A stretch of DNA of 64,000 nucleotides from Liolophura sinensis (lineage: Eukaryota; Mollusca; Polyplacophora; Chitonida; Chitonidae): positions 9,349,385 to 9,413,384 of the forward strand of contig NC_088295.1 of the NCBI RefSeq assembly GCF_032854445.1, read 5' to 3'. Below are positions 33,601 to 45,918 of this stretch, piece by piece. The notes below the pieces were generated by a model, which ran no database searches, had not been told where the DNA came from, and was given only the letters and a program-made list of their open reading frames with translations. How positions within the stretch are numbered: the stretch's first letter is position 1; each line of letters begins with the position of its first letter. The translations under genes and the position numbers were made by a program.

Positions 33601-36600
33601 GAGATTGCCCTGTTCCCACCGTTCTACTTATGGGCAATCAACAATATTTTATAGCTTGCATGTTTAGTCTGATATGTTTCGGTTTTGATCGGTATTGGAT
33701 AAAGAATACAAGAACCATTCACCAGAGACAATCGAAATGATGACACGATGCTAGCATCGTACCATTGCTTGGCATCATCGTGCCATCGCTTCGTGCCATT
33801 GCCGATGGAACGATGATGGCCTTATTCGGCTTCCATTGCAAAAGATACAAAGAAAGAATACGAAAGAAATGACTATCGGAAATAACCATTGCTTATCTAG
33901 TAACGCCATCGCAACGATACTCATAAGTAAGTAAGGCTTAAGCTTTTGACATTTTTTGGGCATATCACGACGGTGTCTCTTTTGTATAGACCTCGTCTTT
34001 TTGCTTACATAATTACATAGATCCCTCACTGGAATTCGATCCTACACGCATCAGGCAAGACTCCCTACATAGTCCAGTGAAATGACAGCCCTAACAGTGC
34101 TTTGTCTATCTTGTATAAAAGCTGAATTATGCTGAACAAGCTGGGGTAAATGTGCCTTCCTTATTACTCTATATGCGTGTATTAGATTAAGTTTTGAGAA
34201 AGAAAATCAGTTGACCAATCATCCAACAGAGTGATCAAGTTGTATATGCGTACTTGTTTCATGTAACATTGTCGTCTGTAAAGCAACCACTGAAGCAGTA
34301 ATCTTGAGTACATCTAAATAAAACCACGTAACCAATGGTCGACCTAATAATAACATGTATACATGTACCACATGATTATGTATACCCGTATTGCATCATT
34401 GAACTGCGCCTCGATGACGGGTTCCTGTATATGTATAATGCACAGCCATATGTCATTTACCGACAAAAGAGGTCAATCCGGGCACTTTTTATACACCACT
34501 TGTATATGTATTTAAACCAAGCCAGCGAGCATGCTTAATTCATACATATCATCAATAAAGCGCGTTGGCTATTCGCTGTTTTTATCCACAAAGAGATGAA
34601 TAGGATTTATCATCAGGTCAGATCTGTTTTAATGGAGTGAATTAATTATTTTTTTATTTTTGGTTGGTTTTTATAGCTGTATTCTCGCCTGAACTCTTTA
34701 ATTATATTATGGAGATAATTCACTTTTTTGGAAGGCCGAAACCGACTTGATCTAGCTAAACCATCAAACTTTGGCATGGGGAAAGTATTAAGATCAAGAC
34801 AATGACTGTTTTATAGACTTCTGCATTTATTGCATACATGGAGGGAAGTGCAATCTGAGGTGAAGATAACAGGCAGCATTTATAATATGCGCGTAGTAAA
34901 ACATGTTTCAATTTACTAAAATGAAGTGACAAAATAGGAAATATAACAGGATAAAGAGTAATGGAAGGCAATACATCTGAATCATTTACGAACTGTATCA
35001 GATACACATTTTTTTAAAAAAAAAAAAACACTATGGATTATAACAGGAAATATGAGGGGAAAAAAAACACATTTTGTCTATATGAGCAGGAAATACAAAA
35101 ATATAGAAATAGATATTAACATACACGATCGAATAGGCTATAGGCCATGGGCACCTGCAAAAACACAAACTGGACATTTTCTTTCAAAGAAACATATTGT
35201 GTAACAGTCTAGAAAAATCTACACGGAAAATACTGGTAATGATGTTTTCCACCAATTGCTATGTTGTGTGTTACGTGATTATTTTGTTTTAATGATATGG
35301 ATCGTTTAAAGGGTCTTTTCTCAGGTGTTGTTGAGTGACACTGCACAATACAGTAAACGATGGAATACAATTGATATCACCTCCGTACACTGACTGAAGT
35401 CAAATTTTAATACAAAATAAAATATAATATACAAATTGCATAGAACTTAATATGAGCAGGCAAATGCTGTAAATCACCTGAGCATTTCAACAGACACGTG
35501 ATGGGGCTTTCACTCACTTCACATCAGATACTGGATTCTCACCGGAAGTTGAATTTAATTTAAACTTGAATCGTCGGATATGCTATTTGCCATTATCCGC
35601 AAATTGCGTCTCCTCATTTGAATTCAGGAAACCCCCATTTTTGTAAATTGTTAATCACAACAATGTAGCCTGTACGCATGTCACAGACTGATCCACAGAT
35701 CTGATGGCGCCATCTTGGATTAAATGAGCGGTGCTTAATATATGACCAGTATTGGTAATGTGAGTAAATACGTTAGGACAAGCAGTGTTTATTTGTAAAC
35801 TGTGCTCATGTCGGTAGTCTGTCCTCCACTTTCCCACAGTGTCCACTGTGACCACGATCGTTTTGCAATCATAGTTTTTGTAAGTACGGTTTTAGCAAGG
35901 AATCCCTTCTCAAGGAAATCGCCAGAGTACATGTATGTTATGACACCTAATCTGAAGCTTTGTCTAGTATTTAAATTTCTACCAGATGAGTTTAATACTC
36001 GAGCAAGAGGGACCAACACTAGAATAGAAGTATCCGTACAGTTGCCTTCACAAATCGCATATTTCAGAAAGAGTTCAGATTTCTGGTAAGTCAAAAACGT
36101 CAAGAAATAAGACATAGTCAGGTGCAAGGCCTATACAATGGTCTAATCACATCCCAGATATACAGATACGATATAAATGTTCACTGGTTTTGGCCTGACA
36201 TGTCCCAAATCATATGTGGGAAAATGTTGTAACATCGAAGTCGGTCTCCTGGTCATATCTCCCAACCATGGAGTATGTATTACAGTTTGCACCATCACAA
36301 TTGCCAGCACTGACGTATACACTAAACCGGGTGAATCACTGAATGTGTTGTATAAAAAAATATTATTCAGTAACGGTTGGTCCATAGGAAGTTTGGCAAA
36401 CTGCCATAAAATGGCAAAGACTGTCACGCCACGAAGTCCGTGTTGTCCTGTTCGACACAGCAAGGGACATATTCACTGGTCTGAAATTATCATAAGTAGA
36501 CCTATTTACAATACCTTACGCCTGTCTCACTTTAGCTGCACTGTTTACTTCGTGCTGAGTTAAGCTTTGTTTGTATTTTCTTTCCAAAACACCTTAAATC

Positions 36601-36774
36601 CTGCTTGTTTTCAGTAAACGTGAAAGCATTTGTCTTTAGTGCACAACGCTTTCAGGACGGCGTAAAAGCACAAGCATACATGTACACAACGCGTTTATTC
36701 CCATTGGTCGGTTCACTATCATGTACAACGGATGCCGACTATATGTATAAACGATCAAAGTGTAATGGGTTGAT
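33601..36774. other. Intergenic stretch
   Basis: No supported gene. Several 60-130 residue open frames are present, but without recognisable domains or splice context. Confidence 0.5.
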
Positions 36775-37110
36775 CCTTCTGGGTTTACTTCTGTGTAGAT
36801 AATTCTGGGTAAACACTTCTATGTTGATACCTCTGGGTTGACACTTCTGGGTCGATACTTCTGGACTGACACTTCTGCGTTAACAAATCTTTTTCGGCCT
36901 TACAAAAGCTGTCTGTGGTGATCGGTTTGTGTCCTGGTCTTTAGGTCATCTCGTGGTGTTTGGGTCTTCTCATGGTGCTCGGGTCGTGGGATTCTTGTGC
37001 CTGGTCTTCTCGTGGTGCTAGATTTTGTTCTCATGTTTGGGTCTTGTCGTGGAGTTTGCGTTGCGTTGGATTCCGATAATGTTGTACTACTAGGGTCTTT
37101 TCTTGTGTTC
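36775..37110. repeat. Two degenerate short tandem repeats downstream of the nAChR gene
   Basis: 36775-36895 repeats ACTTCTGGGTTGACAC-like words about every 17-19 bases. 36930-37105 repeats GGGTCTTCTCGTGGTG-like words about every 25-35 bases. Both lie just beyond the stop codon of the minus-strand receptor gene, so they may be part of its 3' UTR. Confidence 0.6.
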
Positions 37111-37181
37111 CGGCCTTAAAAAATTGGACACAAGTGGCAAGTGTAAGAAGAAGCACCGTATTCTTAATATGACGACACAGA

Positions 37182-40100
37182 CTACATGCGATTCGGCTGT
37201 GTGAATATTGTTGCCAGTGACACGATGACAGTCGTTAGGTAGATAAGGAAAAAAATTCTGTCCAGCACGAGCGCGAGTTGTTTCCACTCCTTGGCCATTT
37301 TGTCTCTGCGCTCCTTCTCGGCAGTTCTAGCTGCCCACTCGTTTATTCTAGTTCTGATATCGCTCACTTGCTTTTCTAAGTACGACGCCTCATACGATCG
37401 CAAAGGCGTCGAGTTGTTAGACTGTAATGATTCGGAATCGCGTTTTCCTTGAAACAAGTGTTCAGCGGAACTTTTCCAGTTCTCGGACCATTTATTGTAG
37501 CCGTTGGAACACTCGAATCGCTGTCCTGTTAGGTAGCGTCTGTTACGAGGTAAAATCTTCTCATCTTTATCCGACGCCTTCTTTTCCTGGAAACAATCCA
37601 TGCACAGGATTTTTCCCAAGACATCGATGAATACCTGTTAAATACAATCCATAAGAGAAAACACTTAGGAGAGCGCTGCAAATGGTTATTTTGTTATGTG
37701 TGCAATATCACAATCATTTTTTTCCCCCCCAATAGTCTCAGCGTAAATAATTTTATCACTGTTTACATTTTTGAAAATTTGTATATTACTGGTTTGAAAA
37801 TATTGCAGTTGGTTCATGTTCCAACCTGGGATTTGAAAGGTTATGGTCTGATTCTTATGACAATTGCTAATGGTGGACAGTCTGCTGTACCTCTAACCAG
37901 CTTGGATCACTTTTCAAAAGTTACGATCTCACCAATACGGACATACAGTCATCGACTGAAGATATTAATAGAAGCTTAGCGTTTTCTCACATGGGCATTT
38001 AAAGGTAAGATGTTCTCTATATGTTTGGTGAGATCAAAACACAAACTTTTGTCCCAGGCGATGTAGAGCCAACATTTACACATACTGTTTCATCATTATC
38101 CTTTGGACGCATACTGTTTTCACATTAACATTCCTGACTGGAAATGTCCCACAAACACATGCTGAATGTCACAATGTCAAAGTTAGCGGTATGTCCATCA
38201 ATTCCCTCTACTCTAGGAATGTTTGTGTATATACGCTGTGCATGACACACATGGCCTCCCTGCGTCTATGTAATACACCAAAGCGCATAATGCCAAAAAG
38301 GCACATTAATAGCGTGAGTGTAACGTTGCAGACATGGAGAAATCTACTGAGCTATTTCTCCCACACACACTATCACGGCTCGGTCATGAAACCATGTTCC
38401 CATGAGCAAACGCCAACGGTCACGGGTACATGCTAAAACAGTTAAAACTTGCGTGGGCCATCAATGCAGTAGCTTGATATTTTTTTTAGATTTTAGCATG
38501 AAAAGAAATTTAATTGGAAATTGTAACGTGTGGAATCATCCCAGAATAAAAACAAGACGGCCTGATTGCTTACTATCTGAATATCGATAGCTCCCACGCA
38601 TCACAAAAAATGATTAGCATGTGAGAACTCGTATAACAAAGTTAGCTGAGTTAACAATTAATTGAGGCGTTTTTCTAAGTAGCTGGTGGCAAAGCATAGA
38701 GAACATACATTTATTCTAGCATTTGTGGTATGTCAAATGTTTTTATACTCTGTAGATATGTTAGAAAATTAAAACTTTACCTCAATATCACAAACACGGA
38801 TAATACATTCCACGTTTTACATAACATCATATTAATAACTATGACGTCGTTTAAACACACCCGTTTTCAGTTGCCTGTACTCACCTTTTTCAGTATTTTA
38901 GGCATTGGTCCTCTGGCTCCATAAAACGAGAGGTTGACGACGATGACATTGAGGAAAGAGGACAGCGTGATGAGGATCATGTTAAGGCAATAATACACAC
39001 CTGCAACAAAACCAATAGTTACAGATATAATAACCAATATAACGGCTGAGAATTAAGAACCGTGAAGTAAATATCTTACAAAGATACTTCATCGTTACAG
39101 ATCACAAATTATAATACGTCAAAATCTGGGGTTTGAGTATATAGTTTAATCCAGATGGGATTCGAAAAGTTATGGGAATTTCTATGCAGTGCGAACCAAG
39201 GAATATCAAGTTATACATGTACATACAGTTGTAATAAACAGCGGCGTTGATAAACTCCACGTTACTTCGTGATTTTTAGGGGCCTCCGTTGCCGAAGGGA
39301 TTAGCACACCAGCGCATTGAGCTTCCCAACAATGCGCTCGCCGTGAGTTCAAGTACAGCTTACGCTGGCTTTCTCTCCGGCCATACGCGGAAAGATCTGC
39401 CACCAAACAGCGGATGGCGGTGGGTTTTCCCAGGGCTCTGTCCGGTTTTTCTCGCAATAAAACGTGAAATATTCTTGAGTTTGGCGTAAAACACCATTTA
39501 GAAAAATAAACAAATAAATTCGTGATTTTCTTGTTTTCTTTGATTCATTCGGTAAACAGACTTCATTTCAACCAAATTGAAAGCCAAGGGCAATTCCAAG
39601 TTTATCTCGTTGGTTGTCAAACCCGAAATGGCTAAGCTATAAACAACACATTTTTAGTAAAAGTCAAATGCATATATGATAATCGTAAAAACAACTCTCT
39701 TGCTGTATCATATTTGAAAAAAGGCTCACAGAGCAAAACCACGGACCATTGAGATACGCAGTTCGGTTTTGTAGCAGATATAACGAGCATGTCCCTCTTT
39801 CGTGACGTTAATTTATCAGGGCTTGTGAAATAACATACTGGAAACCGTGACACTAATTCGTTCACCTGAGATATAATCGATTAATTTCCATGTGTAGATT
39901 ATCTGTATGTCGTCGGTAGTTTAGTGTTCACACTTAGACAAGAATCTAATCAAAGTCGACATAACGACTATTTGCTGGATAGACGGTGGATTGGTCGCCA
40001 CAAACGCTGTTACTAGGACGTGAATACGGACTGATATAATGTCGACCATAGATTCTGGAGTTTACATAACTGGTTCCGCACACAGTTTCAATGCACAAAT

Positions 40101-43100
40101 TAACAAGGCGCACAAACCCAGTCTGGCTTTATGACAATACATTTCAATTACAGCTCGTGGCCCATTGCCTTTTATCTCGACGCCATGACACCCTAACCAG
40201 CGCTTTGCACGACAATATGAAGCCAACGTCAAAATGGAGAAGTTGTGTTTTGTTTGCCAGTGATTGCTCTCTACTCTGTCCGCTGGTTATTAACACGATC
40301 ATGTCTGTCTGATCAGTGTCCATTTGAGCCATAAAAACACTAAAGCACATGGGACAACGCTATTTAATTATTCTGTGAGCAGTCATGCATTGTCGATATT
40401 TAATGAAAAGATCGCCTTATTTTGTAGCCAGTTTGAGTGGCAATATGAGTTCTCTACCGAAAGGCACGAAGCTTTATATCACATTGCGTCACCCTTCAGA
40501 TCTTCAGTCACAACTAGCTATTATGAGATTAAAAGATAAAAATAGTTTTCATCACTTACATCTAGAGTGAAAGGCTATCAGTTTTAGTACCACATGGTAC
40601 TTCGATTTCAAATAGATCTGGATGAATCAAAACCAGATAATAGAATAAATGCACCATCTACCAGGTATTCTCTGGAATTAGCTTTGAGATTACGTGAACA
40701 TTAATTAATGAGATCCAACATGCCTGTGTTCGTTCGCATCATACTATAGGGCTGTGAACAAATATCCTTAAATTATTACATTGTAAACAGTTTTGTTTAA
40801 TCCTTTAATCCTCACAGATATCAAGAAACTACTGAACCCCTAATACGTGATAGTTAAACCATCTGTCATTTCACCCAAACAGTGTTAGATGAAGAGCCCA
40901 GCCGTTGTTCAGTAATTTTTTTAACACATCAATCCTTGGGGAAGCGTGCTGGTGGCCGCTGGTTTCTTTGGTTAAACATGTGCTCTCATGCAGCTCAAAG
41001 TATATATATCGACTATTATTAAGAAAGAGATCGTGGGTTCGAGTTGAGCTTTCGCTTGGTCATCGGTCAGGTGGTTCTTCCTTTTACGGTAAAGGGCGGT
41101 GGTTTATATTGAATCCCCCAAAACTTAATCAACCCATAAACATGACCGCCGTCGTAAAAGTGAAAATTTTTTGATTGCGTTTATTACCACTTATATATTA
41201 AATTTTCTTTCCTGTTCTTCCAATTCAACATTGATGAGTTTCGATATGTATTTTCTAATATATATTTCTGAACATCGAGTGAAGAGGATAAGAGAGGAAT
41301 GCACCAGTCACGTGATCTTACCGATGAGTGGGATGGTCGATGCCGCCGGTGGAATAGATTCCTCTAACAACAACAGTAAGACGAAGAACGCCACAAATAT
41401 GTTCATACCTGGAAAACAATGAGTTGCATTAGTCCAGAGTAGCTATTTTCGGTTTTACATTTGAAACTATCCCCGTTTAACAAAAATCAATAGCATATAG
41501 TCAGCACTTTGAGGTAAGTATCAAATCAGGGGAAAAACAGAAACTGAGATCAGAATCAGACTAAAAATGTGGAATACACAAATGTGGGATATACGAATGC
41601 CTTCCGATTAAAATATTTTATCGCCGTAATCTGCTTAGAGGGGATTCTGGCCGTACAGCTGTCAAGCATATCCCTTCCAGCTAGTTTTAACCTGGGAGCA
41701 CAAAAGGCCCTTCCAGCTAGTTTTAACCTGGGAGTACAAAAGGCCCTCCCAGCTAGTTTGAACCTGGGAGTTCTAAAGGCCTTTCCAGCTAGTTTGAACC
41801 TGGGAGTACAAAAGGCCCTCCCAGCTAGTTTGAACCTGGGAGTACTAAAGGGCCTTCCAGCTAGTTTTAACCCGGGAGTACAAAAGGCCCTCCCAGCTAG
41901 TTTGAACCTGGGAGTACTAAAGGGCCTTCCAGCTAGTTTTAACCCGGGAGTACAAAAGACCCTCCCAGCTAGTTTGAACCTGGGAGTACAAAAGGCCCTT
42001 CCAGCTAGTATTAGCCTGGGAGTACAAAAGGTTATTATTATTACAAACCATAATTTACATCCTAGCTTGATTATCTGACAAATAAATAAAAAAGATTTCA
42101 TACAATAGTTTTTTGCTCTAAAGCTTCGCATGATTCAGGTACATGTAGTTCGCGACATTAAAGCTCTAGCAGATTAACAAGCTTTTCTGTTGTTTCCGGT
42201 GTCGGGTTTTAATCGAATATCTTTATGTTTAAAAGTTTTATGTCAAACAACTTAACTGTGCGAAAATCACTACAAGATATTTTAAAACGTGAGCTTAGGA
42301 AAAGAGACCAAATGCAGTTGAACAGGAAGCATTTGCATGCATGTCTTTATCTAGTTTATATAGAAATTCCTTTTCAACAATATTATTAGTCACACAGCCA
42401 TGATTATACAAAATTTTGAATAAAAAAATTCATCATATAAAAAGTGTAATACACAGCAACTGTATGTACGACATCAAAAGTGATATTTATCTGAATTTTG
42501 TGTAAATTTTCCACTGACTTGCTGTACACAGGGTGGGGGTTTAAGACGGCTACAAGACGGAGATTTAAATTTTTGCGTGTGTCTAATCTTACGTCCCCAT
42601 ACAGAAGGGCTTTAAATGAAGAGTCAGACAAGCTCAGACAATTTTTTGTCTGAAGTTGTTCCCGTACAAATCAAAATGAATCTACCTGTATATGCGGGCT
42701 TATAATTAGTTCCTACCATCAATTCAAAAAAGTGTGGAAATTCTCAATAAGGTGGCCGGGAAAACTGCACATGCAAGGTGATACCTCGACCTGCCCCGAA
42801 ACTACGCACAGATTTCAAAACTGGTCCGCTGAGAACAGTGACAGTCACAGATAGAGACATAATCCAGTGCGGCGTACGCTAAACCACACTCGAATTGACA
42901 CACCAATCACTTCACTACATTTACATACCCAGCTGCATCTTAGCCGGCGACTCGGGTGGTATCCAGAACAGAACAAGGGTAAGTGTAGACAAGAGGACAC
43001 ATGGCAGGATGAGGATGTAGTTGTAAAACACGGCACTTCTCCGCATCCGGAGGATGAATGTCAAATCGGGGTAAATCTCCGGGCAACAGGTATACTTTAT

Positions 43101-45918
43101 CACATTTTTAATTCCTCTATTTTCAATAATTTCCCACTCCTTGTTCACGATATAATCACTCATGTCGTAAGCCAACATTCCCTTGGCAAATTCCATATCC
43201 ATCTTAAGGCCGTTGTACGTCCACGATCCGAATTTTAATCTGCACTCTTGTTCGTCAAACGGGAAATATTTGATGTCTATAGCACAGGAGCTTTTGTAGA
43301 CCGCCTGGGGCATCCAGAGCACCTGTCCGGAACTGTAAACCACGGCCAAAGCCTGCCGATGTTCATCAATCCTCTGGTCAGCACTGTGACACAAAGAACA
43401 TAAATCATTCCTTAAAAGTTCGTTGAAGACAACGAAAACACCATGCTTCTATGAAATATATATGTTTTATAAAAATCTATTAAACTCTGTCAAGGAAAAT
43501 AATTCTAGATTTGTTTTTAGAATTTTCGCAAGGTTGTAAAATGCATGTGAACCTTCGAATTCTACAGTGAACTTTTCTGATCCTATTGTAATCAGTGACG
43601 GACGACATGTTTCTGCCACCTAATGCACACAACTTGCTAGACTTAATTCTGCAGTCAGAATGCAAATGCAGTTACATATAAAGCTATACTTATGAACCCT
43701 TTCATTCAATGGACCTCGGAACAAACTATATCAAGCAAAACAATAATTAATGGGTCACTATACACATCATTGCAAAACTTTTGGAAGCCTTTTACTCTGT
43801 TGGAGATATCAGAATACAAAATTCTTTCAACCTTCCGGGATTATCCGAATTTCAACGGTATTTCATCTGGCTACAGCTCGAAAAGTTATAATGCGATCAG
43901 CTTTATAAATTTTACTAATTTTATTAACGATTTTAAAATGGTAAAACATGTACAGACGAGGCTGATATTTTGTGAAAGGTAGTTATTCGAGTTAATCTAA
44001 AATGATGGCAAAAATTAGATCAGATTCGATTTTTGCCCAAAAAATGGCTTCTTTGTTGTAAATGAGAACGATATGAAAGTAAAGGTGAGACTATAGGCTA
44101 AATGAACTTAGCCCTTGTCATAATACATGGCCTAATTTCCAGGATATTTGTGGATGCTGAAGTGTTCATGGTGGAACAATCATGTGCTGACTGTATAAGA
44201 AGTTTGACTTCAGTCAGACATGGAGTTCACATCAATGTCTCCAATAAAATCTGCTGCAACGACGGCCATATACTGTTTTATTTCAAATCTTCCATCGTTC
44301 ATAAAAATCCATTTCATAGCAAATCGGCCTATGGGACAATAGCAGCTATTCCGTGCTGTGTACTCACTAGTTGTACAGTTTTATGTCTGGAGTCCAGATT
44401 TTCTCTGCCGGAACACGGACTTCTGTCACGTCTCCAAAGTCGGCGGGGTTCCACCGCAGAAACGTGTCATTCCATTCCTAAACAAATTCACGGAACGTAA
44501 AATTCACAAGTAGGCTGGACAACTTTACCAGCATGATGTAACGGAACCAAACTAATTTGTATTTAGCAAAAAATAAAACAAGCGGCGTCGAATATAGAGA
44601 TATAGGCTATTTGCTTACATATGTATAGCACTGGGCACATTGGATAACAAAAGAACAACCCACATTTAACGTCAACCACCATCAAATACATTTTTTATTC
44701 CCTTGCACTGTTCCCTTGCATCTCTTTTCAACCTGCACATTGAAGTCATACAATATTGAAAGCAAGGAATTTGAAGCATATAGTGTATATTACATACAAT
44801 CCTTAAAGACCCCGTTGAAGACTGATTTATCCTGCCTGCTGTTCACTATCTCTAGCTTAAATTATATACATTGCAAACTCTACCCCATTGACTGATCTGA
44901 TCAAATATTCAGCTTATCCGGAGTTCGGATTAAATTATTAAATTATTATTTTTATTGAATTATCTTGTATTCGTGTCATTGTCATTTAGTGTAAATTTCT
45001 GGTGCTATTGTCCCAACTTCTGTTGCGTTAGTTGAGCATATCTCAGTGTGCTGGCTTCCATGCATTTCTACTCACCAATCTATCCCATACGTTCAGAATT
45101 AACACTTGGTTTTTGGCATCCAGTTCCATTATTTGTATAAGATTAAGTCCAAAATGAACCTTGATAATATCGTGGAAATTCAGAACTGGTCTGCCGTATA
45201 TCCCACGGTCTTCATATTCCTTCAGCAAGATTTTGATCAACTTCTTTTCATCCGACGTCAACGTGCCATTAATTATAGAACCTGGTAAGAAATTAACGTG
45301 AGACAATGCGAAACAAAACAGATTAATCAACATGAGACATAGCGAAACATAGCGACACATCAAGATGAGACAGCGTAACACAGCGACACGTTAACGTGAG
45401 ACAGTGAATAACATAACTACAGAGCAACGTGAGAAACTGAGAAACATAACGACAAATCAGCATGATATACTAAAAACATATACCGAGAAATCATTGAGTA
45501 TGAACACACCACAGCTTAAAAGTAGGAGCGGCTATATTCCAGTGCATTTCATATGACCTTGCACGATTACACATGGAAAAGCGTCAGGACATTGAGTCAG
45601 TTAGAACGCATCGATTTATAGTAGTCCCTACAAATAATTAAAGGATGTACACCAAAACCTGCATCTAAAAGTGCTACACATTTGGGAAGGATATTTTGAA
45701 ATGCTTGGAGCATTAGGCCTTATTAATATTGCAATATTTTCTTGTCAACATCGAAAAGAGTTCACCTAAATTGATAATTAATTACTTGCTTGTATGTATG
45801 CTGGTTAACTGCTTTAGTAATTGACTGGCTAAATGGACATCCTACCTGATCGCTTAGCCGTGACTGTTACCACAACCAGGAAAGACCACCAGAGAAATTC
45901 ATAAATCGTCAACATCAT
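37182..45918 (-). CDS. Nicotinic acetylcholine receptor alpha-type subunit with anion-channel-like M2 border, complete
   Basis: A pentameric ligand-gated channel subunit of the plasma membrane. Exons in order: 45918-45846, 45281-45076, 44477-44368, 43383-42929, 41408-41322, 39000-38885, 37634-37182. All introns are GT-AG with consistent phases. The sum is 1500 bases, 499 residues. Residues 1-25 are a signal peptide. Ligand-site residues are Trp95, Tyr128, Trp184, Tyr227, the vicinal pair Cys229-Cys230, and Tyr234, so it is alpha-type. The Cys-loop is Cys163-Cys177 with 13 residues between. M1 is about 250-272, M2 279-298, M3 about 312-335 and M4 about 470-492. The M1-M2 linker reads ESPAKMQLG: Pro276-Ala277 replace the Gly-Glu of cation channels, as in the Pro-Ala-Arg of glycine receptors. 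M2 is unusually hydrophobic (Asn at 6', Val at 9', then FFVLLLLL). Introns hold a SINE and a 36-bp VNTR. No AATAAA was seen close after the stop codon. Confidence 0.95.
39277..39518 (+). mobile_element. Full-length SINE (family I) antisense in an nAChR intron
   Basis: Bracketed by TTCGTGATTTT at 39266-39276 and 39519-39529, an 11-bp duplication. The head reads GGGGCCTCCGTTGCCGAAGG, where the box A region has diverged, with a box-B-like GTGAGTTCAAGTAC. The 3' end reads TTGGCGTAAAACACC, then the A-rich tail. Confidence 0.9.
41670..42030. repeat. 36-bp minisatellite (VNTR), ten units, in nAChR intron 4
   Basis: The unit is about CTTCCAGCTAGTTTGAACCT followed by GGGAGTACAAAAGGCC. Two unit types alternate in the middle of the array: one with TTGAACCT and GTACTAAAGGG, the other with TTTTAACCC and GTACAAAAGGCC. 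This gives a 72-bp higher-order repeat. The period is a multiple of three and lacks stops, so open frames run across it on both strands. It lies between the exon ending at 42929 and the exon starting at 41408, so it is intronic. Confidence 0.95.
43925..44075 (+). repeat. Dispersed repeat, copy 2, in nAChR intron 3
   Basis: GATTTTAAAATGGTAAAACA, GGCTGATATTTTGTGAAAGG and TCTAAAATGATGGCAAAAAT parallel the segment at 30835-30990. Similarity is patchy. Confidence 0.5.
45290..45475. repeat. Degenerate ~35-bp repeat in nAChR intron 1
   Basis: AACGTGAGACAGTG- and GAAACATAGCGACAC-like words recur about five times. It is too diverged for a fixed consensus. Confidence 0.55.

Noticed and set aside
36177-36563. 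128-residue + open frame and an overlapping antisense frame
   Set aside because: Overlapping frames on both strands without family resemblance or splice signals. Treated as chance.
41556-42131. 191-residue minus and 169-residue plus open frames
   Set aside because: Both are readings of the stop-free 36-bp VNTR inside an intron.
42867-43238. 123-residue + open frame
   Set aside because: It is antisense to the ligand-binding and M1 exon of the nAChR gene, whose reading is unambiguous.
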